64,000 nucleotides of DNA from assembly GCF_000372865.1 (NCBI RefSeq), contig NZ_KB889965.1, positions 1,609,849 to 1,673,848 on the forward strand, given 5' to 3'. The first letter of the stretch is position 1. The number at the start of each line of letters is the position of its first letter. Below, piece after piece: positions 9,090 through 17,016 of the stretch. The notes beneath the pieces are model-generated. The model ran no database searches and was not told the origin of the DNA. It saw only the letters and a program-made list of their open reading frames with translations. Source of the stretch: Methylosarcina fibrata AML-C10 (GTDB lineage: Bacteria; Pseudomonadota; Gammaproteobacteria; Methylococcales; Methylomonadaceae). The position numbers were made by a program, and so were the translations under genes.

Positions 9090-9824
9090 AAAATATCGTC
9101 ATTCCCGGCTTCAGCTTTGAATAAAGCAACCGGGTTCTAGTACCCACGTAACGTATTAAGAATACCGCTGCAAATAACTTTTCTCATGGCTTCCACGCTC
9201 TGCGTACCCATAGGGCATTAAGATGGGAACCGCGATGAAGTTATTGGTGACCCTATCCAAAACGGGAGCCGCCGCATCAAAAATACTCGGAAAAAGAGTT
9301 CATAATTTTTCAATGCATTGTAATTGATGAAAATTTGAAGCTCAATCGCTTCGGTGATATTTGCAATTCAGCCGCTAATGACTGCCGGAGGCGAATTGAG
9401 GTATCAAGACCGTCCTGGCCTTAATGAAATAGGTAAATTTATCAGCTTTGAGATTCGATTTTATTACCGTGATTCGTCCGGTAATTTTTGCAACGAACGA
9501 GAAATATTTACAGGATAAACCTGAGTCAGCAGAAATGATTTACCGGCAGGAATTAATAACCTAATGATTTTCAATACTTTTCAAATCAAATAGCATTTTG
9601 GCCTACAAATTGCTTTAAATTGAGGCATCGACTTTAAATAACTTACTATTTTAATAAAGATTCGACGGGTTTCGGCGATGATTTGGGTTGAGCCGATTGC
9701 GTGAAGCGCTATTAACCAACTCTCAGTCCGGCCGATCAGAAACCTGCGAGTGTTCTCATCAGTTGTTCATGGGACATGTCTGATGGACATAACGCTGTTC
9801 CTTCTTTAGAAGAGGCCAAACCTT
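9090..9824. other. Intergenic stretch, no gene recognised
   Basis: About 735 bases, clearly more AT-rich than the neighbouring genes from about 9290 to 9660. No open frame, RNA gene or strong hairpin could be supported. The final 60 bases lead into the Crp/Fnr gene and end in AGAAGAGG, its ribosome site. Confidence 0.5.
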
Positions 9825-10565
9825 ATGCCTAGACACAACTTATTGATTAACGCCTTGCCCGACGAGGTGTTCGACCGGATCCGGCCGCACCTGGAACCGG
9901 CGCCGATGCCGACGGGCGAAGTGCTGTACGAATCCGGCGATGCCTTGTGTTACGCCTATTTTCCCACGACCAGCATCGTCTCCCTGCTGTACGAGCTGGA
10001 GAACGGCTCGTCGGCCGAAATCGCGGTGGTCGGCAACGAAGGGATGATCGGAGTCGCTCTGTTGACCGGCGGCGGCACCATGCCCCACCGCGCCGTGGTG
10101 CGCAGCGCGGGCGACTGCTACCGCTTGAAAGGCAGTTTGTTGAAGAACGAATTCAATCGGGACGGCGTGCTGCACCAATTGCTGCTGCATTACATCCAGG
10201 CGTTGCTGACGCAAATCTCGCAGACGGCGGTGTGCAATCGCCATCATTCGATCGACCAGCAGTTGTGCCGCTGCCTGCTGTTGAGTCTGGACCGGCTGCC
10301 GTCCAATGAGGTGGTCATGACTCAGGAACTCATCGCCAACATGCTCGGCGTACGACGGGAAGGCATCACCGAAGCCGCCGGAAAATTGCAGGAAGCCGGC
10401 TTGATCCGCTACAGCCGCGGGCATATTACGATCGAGCACCGGGAGGGTCTGGAAGAGCGGGTGTGCGAATGTTACACCGTGGTCAAACAGGAGTTCGACC
10501 GATTGTTGCCTTGCCGTTGTCCGCTCAATCCCGCCCGCTCCTCTCTGGCCCTGGCAAGAGCATGA
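9825..10565 (+). CDS. Crp/Fnr family transcriptional regulator
   Basis: The 246-residue cytosolic product has an N-terminal cyclic-nucleotide-binding-type beta-barrel (about 20-110; GEVLYESGD, GNEGMIGVALLTGGG), a dimerisation helix (about 115-150) and a C-terminal winged helix of Crp type (about 150-220; MTQELIANMLGVRREGITEAAGKL). The N-terminus lacks the four-cysteine iron-sulfur arrangement of Fnr, and the effector-pocket residues of cAMP-binding Crp are not evident, so the ligand is unknown. The C-terminal end has two nearby cysteines (LPCRCP). It is monocistronic, with a good AGAGG ribosome site. Confidence 0.88.
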   Translation: MPRHNLLINALPDEVFDRIRPHLEPAPMPTGEVLYESGDALCYAYFPTTSIVSLLYELENGSSAEIAVVGNEGMIGVALLTGGGTMPHRAVVRSAGDCYRLKGSLLKNEFNRDGVLHQLLLHYIQALLTQISQTAVCNRHHSIDQQLCRCLLLSLDRLPSNEVVMTQELIANMLGVRREGITEAAGKLQEAGLIRYSRGHITIEHREGLEERVCECYTVVKQEFDRLLPCRCPLNPARSSLALARA

Positions 10566-10758
10566 TCCCGAAGACCGGGACCGGCGCGTTATGAAGGAAT
10601 TGGGAGTCTTGTGGTTCTTTCTCTTCCATGATCCATGGACCACAGACAAAAGCCGCTAGCGGCTACGACCGTGGGTTGGCGCCCACCTGAATATTTGAGT
10701 TTTGAAAAACATCGGTTTGAACGTCTCGGCAATTGTTTAAAGCGTTCGGGGGGTTGAT

Positions 10759-11166
10759 ATGAAATTCTGGCAATTTTTGGCTAGCTTCTGGATCTTCTCA
10801 GGTATTTTTCTAATGACGGACACGGCAGAATCCATTGCGCATATGATGGGCTTTAATGATCATCAGGCCTCCGTTTCATCGGTAAAAACTCATTCGCCCG
10901 TGGCGCTCTGTGACTTTTTGATCAGGAGTTCGGGCACGACCGTCACAGCAACATGGCGTCAGTCCGTCGAAGCGTGGCAGCCCAGCGACTTGTCGCAAGC
11001 CGGGTATTGTACAGAGCAGCAGCCCAGCGTCCGTACGTTCACGGCGCGCTTGAGAGGCTACCGTAAATTGCCCGGACCGGATCCGGCTGCCTGGACGACG
11101 GCGCCGATTCAATCGGCCGCCGCCGGGATCACGGTCTTTGCCCAGGCCCGGCGCCCCTCGGCATGA
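10759..11166 (+). CDS. Hypothetical protein with N-terminal hydrophobic segment
   Basis: The 135-residue product begins with a hydrophobic segment (FWQFLASFWIFSGIFLM region, residues 3-19), either a signal peptide or membrane anchor, followed by a polar region with no motif I recognise. GGGGGTT precedes the ATG at a suitable distance. It lies between the Crp/Fnr gene and the convergent NtrC-type activator. Two cysteines (ALCDF, GYCTE) could pair in the periplasm. Support is composition and ribosome site only. Confidence 0.5.
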   Translation: MKFWQFLASFWIFSGIFLMTDTAESIAHMMGFNDHQASVSSVKTHSPVALCDFLIRSSGTTVTATWRQSVEAWQPSDLSQAGYCTEQQPSVRTFTARLRGYRKLPGPDPAAWTTAPIQSAAAGITVFAQARRPSA

Positions 11167-11184
11167 AAGTATCGGAGTCGGCAG

Positions 11185-12558
11185 TTATCCGGGCACGGAG
11201 GGGTTATCGGGTCTGGCCTTTAATTTGTTGTAAAGCGTCTTGACACTGATGCCGAGCATTTCCGCCGCCGCTTCCTTATTCCCCGAGCAATACTCGAGCG
11301 TCACATCGATGAGCCTGTTTTCCATCTCTGAAATAGTCATCCCGGCGGTGATTTCCCTGCCTCTTTTTGACTTGGCGCCGACCGGCAGAGGACAAGCATC
11401 CAGTATGCATTCGGCCGTGATTTCGTCATCCGCCATAATATACGCTCGATGCAGGGCATTTTTCAGTTCCCGTACGTTGCCCGGCCAGTGATAGCTGTTC
11501 ATTTTTTCGTAGGCATCCGGAGTCAAGGTCTTTTTCTTCTTTTCCGATCGGCACAAGTCTTCCAGGAAAAAACTGGCCAGAATGTCGACGTCGCCTTTAC
11601 GGTCTCTTAAAGGCGGCAGGCAGAGTGGAAACACCTGAAGCCGGTAAAGCAAATCTTCTCTGAGTTTGCCTTCTTCAACGGCCTCCATGGGGTCGCGATT
11701 CGTTGCGGAAATAATGCGGACGTCGGTCTGCACCAGCGTGTTTCCGCCGACCGGCAAAAAAGCGCCCGTTTCCAATACCCTCAATAGCTTGGCTTGCATT
11801 TCGATCGGCATTTCAGTGACTTCATCCAGAAATAAAGTGCCGCCCGAGGCCTGTTCGAAATAACCTTTACGATCTTTCGTCGCGCCGGTAAAACTGCCTC
11901 TTTCGTGCCCGAAAAGTTCGCTTTCAATCAACTGCGGAGAAATGGCGCTGCAGTTGATGGGCAAAAACGGATTTTTTCGCCGGGTACTTAAGTCATGAAT
12001 GGTCTGCGCGACCGCTTCCTTTCCGGTACCGCTTTCGCCGATGATCATCACCGAGGCGATCGAAGGAGCGACTTTGGCTATCTGGTCGTACACTTCCTGC
12101 ATGGGTTTCGAAGTGCCCCACAGCTTGCCGAAGCGTCCCAGGTTTCTCAACTCCTTGCGCAGTTGATCAATTTCATCTTTCAGATCCCCGGTTCTCGGAA
12201 TCTTGGCAAGAATATTTTTCATGCGCTGCAAACTGACCGGTTTGGTTAGATAATCTTTAAAGCCAAGGCGCAACGCTTCGACCGAAGTTTCCAGGCTGGC
12301 GAATCCGGTCATCAAGATCATTTGTACATTGGCCGGCGCCGGCTCCTCGCCGAAGATTTCCAGACCTTTGCCGTCAGGCAACATCAAATCGGTCAGGATA
12401 ACGTCGGGCATGCGTTTTTCAATTTCCGCTCTCGCTTGCGCCAGGTTGGCGGCGGCGGCAACGACAAACCCTTCTTTCGCAATGATATGTTTCAGCGCCA
12501 TGGCCGAATCGACGTCGTCATCAACTATCAGTATGAAAGGCATGATATCAATAGGCAT
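11185..12558 (-). CDS. NtrC-family sigma-54-dependent response regulator
   Basis: The 457-residue product has a receiver domain (1-120; phospho-acceptor Asp57 in VILTDLMLPD), an AAA+ domain (about 145-380) with Walker A GESGTGKE (174-181), the sigma-54 contact loop GSFTGA (221-226), Walker B TLFLDE (241-246) and WPGNVREL, then a Fis-type helix-turn-helix (about 415-450; NKEAAAEMLGISVKTLYNKL). It should activate sigma-54 promoters when phosphorylated. The GSFTGA form of the usual GAFTGA loop is found in functional members. It is the last gene of a signalling cluster, 8 bases after the hybrid kinase, so they are surely co-transcribed. No obvious target promoter was found in the window. Confidence 0.93.
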   Translation of the reverse strand: MPIDIMPFILIVDDDVDSAMALKHIIAKEGFVVAAAANLAQARAEIEKRMPDVILTDLMLPDGKGLEIFGEEPAPANVQMILMTGFASLETSVEALRLGFKDYLTKPVSLQRMKNILAKIPRTGDLKDEIDQLRKELRNLGRFGKLWGTSKPMQEVYDQIAKVAPSIASVMIIGESGTGKEAVAQTIHDLSTRRKNPFLPINCSAISPQLIESELFGHERGSFTGATKDRKGYFEQASGGTLFLDEVTEMPIEMQAKLLRVLETGAFLPVGGNTLVQTDVRIISATNRDPMEAVEEGKLREDLLYRLQVFPLCLPPLRDRKGDVDILASFFLEDLCRSEKKKKTLTPDAYEKMNSYHWPGNVRELKNALHRAYIMADDEITAECILDACPLPVGAKSKRGREITAGMTISEMENRLIDVTLEYCSGNKEAAAEMLGISVKTLYNKLKARPDNPSVPG

Positions 12559-12566
12559 TCATGTGT

Positions 12567-13712
12567 TTAACTTAAAGGCAGACCGACATGGAAAGTTGTG
12601 CCCAGGTTGATGCCGGGACTCTCGGCACGAATCGTTCCATCATGCAATTCAACCAGTTGCCTGGCTATGGTCAGACCCAATCCCAAGCCGGTATTATTTC
12701 CATAGCTATGAGTCGGCGCCTGCAAGTAACGATCAAATACGTAAGGCAATAGTTCCGCCGAAATACCGATGCCGTTGTCACATACGGTAATCTCGGCATA
12801 AGGCTTATCCTTGTCCCCGCGGCGGTCGGCTCGAATCTTGACCCGGCCGTGTTCCTGGGTAAATTTGATGCTGTTGCTGATCAGATTGCTAAAAATTTGT
12901 TGCAAGCGATCCGGGTCCGCCTGCAGGATAAGTTCGGCGGCGTCATGAGAGAACGACAAAGCGATGTGCTTCTTGTCCGCGACCGGTTGCTGAGCCGTCA
13001 CGATGTCCTTCAATAAATCGACAAGATTCACGGTTTGTTTGTACAGCTTGATCGTCCGGTTTAAACCGCGGGTAAATTCAACCAGATTGTTCAATATATA
13101 GCTCTGCTGCCGGATGGACCGCTCCAGGGCCTCGATGCCGGTCTTAAGGGTTTCCGGATCGGTATCCGGCGATTTGAGGATGTCGATCCACAAGAGCATC
13201 GAATTGATCGGGCCGCGCATCTCGTGAGATACCATGCCCAAAAATTCGTCTTTACTTCGGTTGGCGGCTTCGGCCTGCTTGCGGGCTTCCAGGGCGAGGG
13301 CCAACGACAACCTTTCCTGTTCGTGTTTTTTTACTGCACAAACGTAACGAATGGCTCGGTCAAGAATTCGGCTGTTGATTTCCGCCTTCACCAGAAAATC
13401 ACTGGCGCCTTCCTGCATGGCGGTTAAATCGATCTGTCGGTCGGAATGTTCGGTCAATAAAATCATCGGCACATTCAAACCTTCGGACAGAACTTTGCGG
13501 ATAATCTCGATACCCGTCGTTCTTCCCAGGCGGTAATCCAGAAGACAAACATCGTAATCGTTTTTAAGGTAAACCAGTCTGGCCAGAGCGTCTTCGGCGT
13601 TGTCAACCCATTCCAGCTCATAATCGGTGTGCTCGATTTCGGCAAGTAAATCCCGAGTGATAACGAAGTCGTCTTCGTCGTCTTCAACTAAAAGAACACG
13701 TAAAGGGCGCAA
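12567..13712 (-). CDS. Receiver-histidine kinase hybrid (REC-HisKA-HATPase)
   Basis: The 381-residue soluble product has an N-terminal receiver domain (1-125; Asp59 in CLLDYRLG), a coiled linker, a HisKA dimerisation domain with His163 in VSHEMRGP, and a HATPase domain with N box (SNLISNSIKF), G1 (DNGIG) and G2 (GLGLGL). There is no membrane segment, so it senses through its receiver, probably taking phosphate from or competing with the upstream kinase. It is flanked by a single-domain receiver (22 bases upstream) and an NtrC-type activator (8 bases downstream), consistent with an internal relay step. Confidence 0.92.
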   Translation of the reverse strand: MRPLRVLLVEDDEDDFVITRDLLAEIEHTDYELEWVDNAEDALARLVYLKNDYDVCLLDYRLGRTTGIEIIRKVLSEGLNVPMILLTEHSDRQIDLTAMQEGASDFLVKAEINSRILDRAIRYVCAVKKHEQERLSLALALEARKQAEAANRSKDEFLGMVSHEMRGPINSMLLWIDILKSPDTDPETLKTGIEALERSIRQQSYILNNLVEFTRGLNRTIKLYKQTVNLVDLLKDIVTAQQPVADKKHIALSFSHDAAELILQADPDRLQQIFSNLISNSIKFTQEHGRVKIRADRRGDKDKPYAEITVCDNGIGISAELLPYVFDRYLQAPTHSYGNNTGLGLGLTIARQLVELHDGTIRAESPGINLGTTFHVGLPLS

Positions 13713-13733
13713 TGGATTTTCCCGAACATGACC

Positions 13734-14189
13734 TTACGACAACAACGCGTACTCCACCCAGTATTTTTTAATTGTCGTCATTGCGGACACCATGTCTTCA
13801 AAGGTCACTGCCTTTGTTATGTAAGTATTGGCGCCGATGTCGTAACACGCGGAGATATCCTCCGGCGCCGTCGACGTGGTAAAAACGACCACCGGAATCT
13901 TTCGCAGCAGGCTATCGGATTTGATTTCTTTCAGGGCTTCCCGGCCGTCTTTTTTCGGCATGTTCAAGTCGAGCAGAATAAGATCCGGTATCCGCCAGTT
14001 TTTGAAGTCCGCGAATTTTCCGCGCCGATTGAGATAGTCCATCAGGTCTTCGCCATTCTCGACAAAACTGATGTTCTGGCTGGAAAACTTCGCTTCGTTC
14101 AACGCTTCTTCAATCAATAGCCGGTCGTCGGCGTCGTCATCGGCAAGCAGTATGACGTTGACGTGCCTGTTTTTGCTTTGATGGTTCAT
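13734..14189 (-). CDS. Single-domain response regulator (Rcp1-like)
   Basis: The 151-residue product is only a receiver domain of the Rcp1/CheY-like type usually paired with CHASE3 or phytochrome-like kinases: acidic pocket ADDDADD (17-23), phospho-acceptor Asp74 in LILLDLNMPKKDG, switch Thr in VFTTST and Lys in YITK. It has no output domain, so it should act as a phosphate carrier or by protein contact. It is followed 22 bases later by the receiver-kinase hybrid and preceded, across a 450-base gap, by the CHASE3 kinase. Confidence 0.92.
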   Translation of the reverse strand: MNHQSKNRHVNVILLADDDADDRLLIEEALNEAKFSSQNISFVENGEDLMDYLNRRGKFADFKNWRIPDLILLDLNMPKKDGREALKEIKSDSLLRKIPVVVFTTSTAPEDISACYDIGANTYITKAVTFEDMVSAMTTIKKYWVEYALLS

Positions 14190-14640
14190 AAATTCAAGCC
14201 TATGAGATCATTAAAAATGAGTATGGATGTAAGGATTTCTTGATTTTTTATTGCTGTAAAAAATCTTGTAGCTTAAATTTAAAAGCCGATAAGCTTTAAT
14301 ATGTCCCGATCAAGAAATAAATCAGCCAACATTGAAAGTGGGCATTGCATAATCTTTGTTTATTTATCGTTTTTGCAATAATCCGGACCACGAACTCTAC
14401 CGTTCGGATAGCCGGGCATAGTCCGTTCAACGGCTTTTTTCGCTTTTGTTCGAAATCCGGATCCGCAAAAACGGACGATTCCGATCAATAATCTCCTCTT
14501 GCGTGCAGCCTGTGTCAACTGCTCATTGGCGCATTCGGCAAAAATTCCATAAAAATTTCCATAACTTGATTAAGAGATTGAGTTAATTTCACCGAATACG
14601 TTCATAGTTTTCTACGTGCCGCGTATTGTGCATGGGGATT
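14190..14640. other. Intergenic stretch between kinase and receiver genes
   Basis: About 450 bases, AT-rich near 14200-14400. It probably holds a promoter for the three downstream signalling genes. A weak AGCCG/CGGCT stem before TTTTTT lies at 14418-14446 in plus orientation, but no plus-strand gene feeds it. No RNA gene was recognised. Confidence 0.45.
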
Positions 14641-16140
14641 TTAGCTTGCAACCTCCGACTCTTGCAGGGCAGGAAAGCCGATCAAAAAGGTTGTCCCCTG
14701 CCCTGAAGGCGCCGGCATAATCCGGATAAAGCCTTGATGCCCTTCGATTATTTTCCGGCAAACGGCAAGTCCGATGCCTGTCCCTTCGTACTCATTTTTG
14801 GTATGCAGGCGCTGAAAGGGTTTAAAAATTTTTTCCTCGTATTGCGGATCGATGCCTATGCCGTTGTCGGTGACGGCAATTTCATAAAATTCCGGCGGCG
14901 GTTTTCCTGTTTCAAAACCGGTCTGGTTGTGCCAGTTGACCGTGATTTTAGGCGGTACGTTCGGTTGATGGAATTTCAGTGCATTACTTAAAATGTTTTG
15001 TAATAACTGTCTCACCTGAACAGGATCCGCCTGTATTTCCGGCAGGTTGCCGATGCAAATTTGCCCCTGGGTCACCTCAATGCTGCCTTCAAGATCGCTG
15101 ATGACTTCATCCACCTGCTCATTGAGGTCTATGAAAACTTTATTAACCATCAGGCTGCTTGAGGACACTCTGGAAAACTGTAGCAGGTCGTTAATGAGGG
15201 TATGCATCCGTTTCGCAGCCTTCTGCATGCGTTCAAGATAATCGCGCGACGTTTCGTCCAAAGCCGCGCCCGATCTGGTTTTCAGGCGGTCGCCGAAGAC
15301 CTGGATCTTGCGCAGAGGCTCCTGCAGGTCGTGCGAAGCAATGTAAGCAAACTCCTGCAGCTCCCGATTGCTTCTTTCCAGTTCTTGCGTTCGGTCTCCG
15401 ACTTTTTCTTCAAGAGCGTCTCGCGCCTGCGCCAACTCCTCAATCAGATCTTGTCGACGGCGCAGATCGACGTAGATCAGGTAATATGAAAAAATGATCA
15501 GTGCTGTCGTCAAGGCTGCGCCAATAAACAGACCCCGTAACGCGAAATCCTTGCTATGGATCGAATCCTTCCGCCGATCTTTCAACAACTGTTTTTCACT
15601 CTGACTGATTTTTTCGGAAAGCCGGTTGATGTCGTCGTTGATTTCGAATTCGGCCTGTTGAATCAGAGCTGGCGTGGGTACTTTATATCCGTTTTTTTTA
15701 AAGATCGCTATCGTGTCCTGAAATTCCTGCTTTCGCTTGTCCACGAGATTTCTCAGGGTGTTAACTTCTTTTTTCCGAGAGGGGTTGTCGGCAACTAGAG
15801 CGGCAAGTTGGTCGCCATGTTTCTCGATCTCGTTCAACGCGTCGTAGAATTTATCCAGATACCGACTGTCGCCGGTAATGATATAGCCTCTTTTTCTGCT
15901 TTCCGCAGCCCTGACGTCGGCAAGAAACTGCAAATTCTTTTCGATCACTTCTTGGGTATGAAGCACCCAATTGTAATCCTCGATAAGCCCGCTGATTGCT
16001 TTGTAAGAGATAAGGGTCGTGGCGATCAGGCAGCAAAAAATCAAGACCAGCGTCCATACGGAAGAAGACCTGACAAGCTGATAGGCTACTGGATTCTGCC
16101 TGGCCATTTTTTTCTCTGTAAGCGGAAAAATCTGACTCAT
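14641..16140 (-). CDS. CHASE3-domain sensor histidine kinase
   Basis: The 499-residue membrane kinase has two transmembrane segments (about 28-48 and 203-223) enclosing a periplasmic CHASE3 helical sensor (about 50-195; the AESRKRGYIITGD motif at 79-91 is typical). A coiled coil (228-262) leads to a HisKA domain with His270 in IASHDLQEPLRKIQ, the phytochrome-type H box, and a HATPase domain (N box ILSNALKFH, DNGIGID, GTGIGLAVCRKI). The ligand of CHASE3 domains is generally unknown. It heads the signalling cluster, and its likely partner is the Rcp1-like receiver. Confidence 0.92.
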   Translation of the reverse strand: MSQIFPLTEKKMARQNPVAYQLVRSSSVWTLVLIFCCLIATTLISYKAISGLIEDYNWVLHTQEVIEKNLQFLADVRAAESRKRGYIITGDSRYLDKFYDALNEIEKHGDQLAALVADNPSRKKEVNTLRNLVDKRKQEFQDTIAIFKKNGYKVPTPALIQQAEFEINDDINRLSEKISQSEKQLLKDRRKDSIHSKDFALRGLFIGAALTTALIIFSYYLIYVDLRRRQDLIEELAQARDALEEKVGDRTQELERSNRELQEFAYIASHDLQEPLRKIQVFGDRLKTRSGAALDETSRDYLERMQKAAKRMHTLINDLLQFSRVSSSSLMVNKVFIDLNEQVDEVISDLEGSIEVTQGQICIGNLPEIQADPVQVRQLLQNILSNALKFHQPNVPPKITVNWHNQTGFETGKPPPEFYEIAVTDNGIGIDPQYEEKIFKPFQRLHTKNEYEGTGIGLAVCRKIIEGHQGFIRIMPAPSGQGTTFLIGFPALQESEVAS

Positions 16141-16399
16141 TGATTTACATCAAGGAGAAATAAGAAGCGTGAAAGCCCGCCGCCAATCGGTTTGACTCCA
16201 TGTGAGCAGGAGATGAAATGGAATTGAGCGATGGACTGAGAGTGATTCTAAAAGGTCATTCGGGACGGGACAAGTGACGATCGGATTTGTTTTGCCGGCA
16301 TGCCGTCGGCTTGACAATGCCGTTCGGCCAAATCCAGAATCGAAAGAAGCGTTTTCCCGCATCCGTAATGAATAATAATCAAATCTTTGAAAATTATAA

Positions 16400-16640
16400 A
16401 CAATTATTTCATCGGGACTTTTATCCCAGTTATACACAAATCCTGTGGACAACTTTGTGGATTAATTGTTCTGTCAGCCGCTTAAGTACGGTTTTTATTA
16501 CATTTTTATTAAATTGGCTAAAAAGGAAGCATATTCACAACCTATTTGTAATCAATAACTTAAGTAATGACAATGAATCAGGACGACTTCAGGTCCGGCT
16601 TGATAAGTCATTGATTCCGGCTGTGCATAATTAATATTGG
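16400..16640. repeat. Direct repeat unit, copy 1, with DnaA-box cluster
   Basis: This segment matches 16739-16979 at a constant offset of 339 bases. The best-conserved parts are 16413-16516 (against 16752-16855) and 16604-16627 (against 16943-16966, identical). Between them the copies diverge but keep equal length. The unit has a GGGAC...TCCC start, three DnaA-box-like nonamers, an AT-rich tract (16491-16516) and a fourth nonamer near its end. Confidence 0.85.
16430..16464. promoter_or_regulatory. DnaA-box cluster in repeat copy 1
   Basis: Three nonamers close together: TTATACACA on the plus strand (16430-16438, as E. coli oriC box R2), TTGTCCACA on the minus strand (16444-16452, one mismatch from the TTATCCACA consensus) and TAATCCACA on the minus strand (16456-16464, one mismatch). 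A fourth, TTATGCACA on the minus strand, is at 16622-16630. An AT-rich tract follows. Confidence 0.65.
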
Positions 16641-16738
16641 ATCAATACCATTTTCCGAATTCTGCGCATTCAATCAATTTTTTCCATTCTCTACGTCCGT
16701 TACGTTAGAGAGCGGGTAAAGCGCTTGAAATAATCGAT

Positions 16739-16979
16739 ACAATGATCCCGACGGGACTTTTGTCCCAGTTATACACAAATCCTGTGGATAACTTTGTGGA
16801 TTACTTGTTCCATAAGCGGCTTACTTACGGTTTTTATTATCATTTTGTTAAATTGAACAAAAAGAAATCAATTCAAAATAACAATATAATCAAAAGCTTA
16901 ATTCCTATCCAGAAATTTCGGGCGGTTTCGGCTCCGCTTTGCTAAGTCATTGATTCCGGCTGTGCACAATGACTATTGA
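16739..16979. repeat. Direct repeat unit, copy 2, with DnaA-box cluster
   Basis: Second copy of the 16400-16640 unit. It opens with a perfect GGGAC-TTTT-GTCCC hairpin (16753-16766), which is imperfect in copy 1. The nonamer cluster and the block 16943-16966 are the most conserved parts. The unit ends just before hrpA's downstream edge at 17017. No coding frame in it has support. Confidence 0.85.
16769..16803. promoter_or_regulatory. DnaA-box cluster in repeat copy 2
   Basis: TTATACACA on the plus strand (16769-16777), consensus TTATCCACA on the minus strand (16783-16791) and TAATCCACA on the minus strand (16795-16803). A fourth, weaker site, TTGTGCACA on the minus strand, is at 16961-16969. 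Spacing and orientation are identical to copy 1. An AT-rich tract (16830-16855) follows. Confidence 0.7.
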
Positions 16980-17016
16980 AGCCCTATCCTCTACTTCATG
17001 CGGCATATGTTTTACT

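Noticed and set aside
14418-14446. AGCCG/CGGCT stem followed by TTTTTT, plus orientation
   Set aside because: Only a 5-bp stem with a long loop, and no plus-strand gene or promoter upstream that it could terminate.
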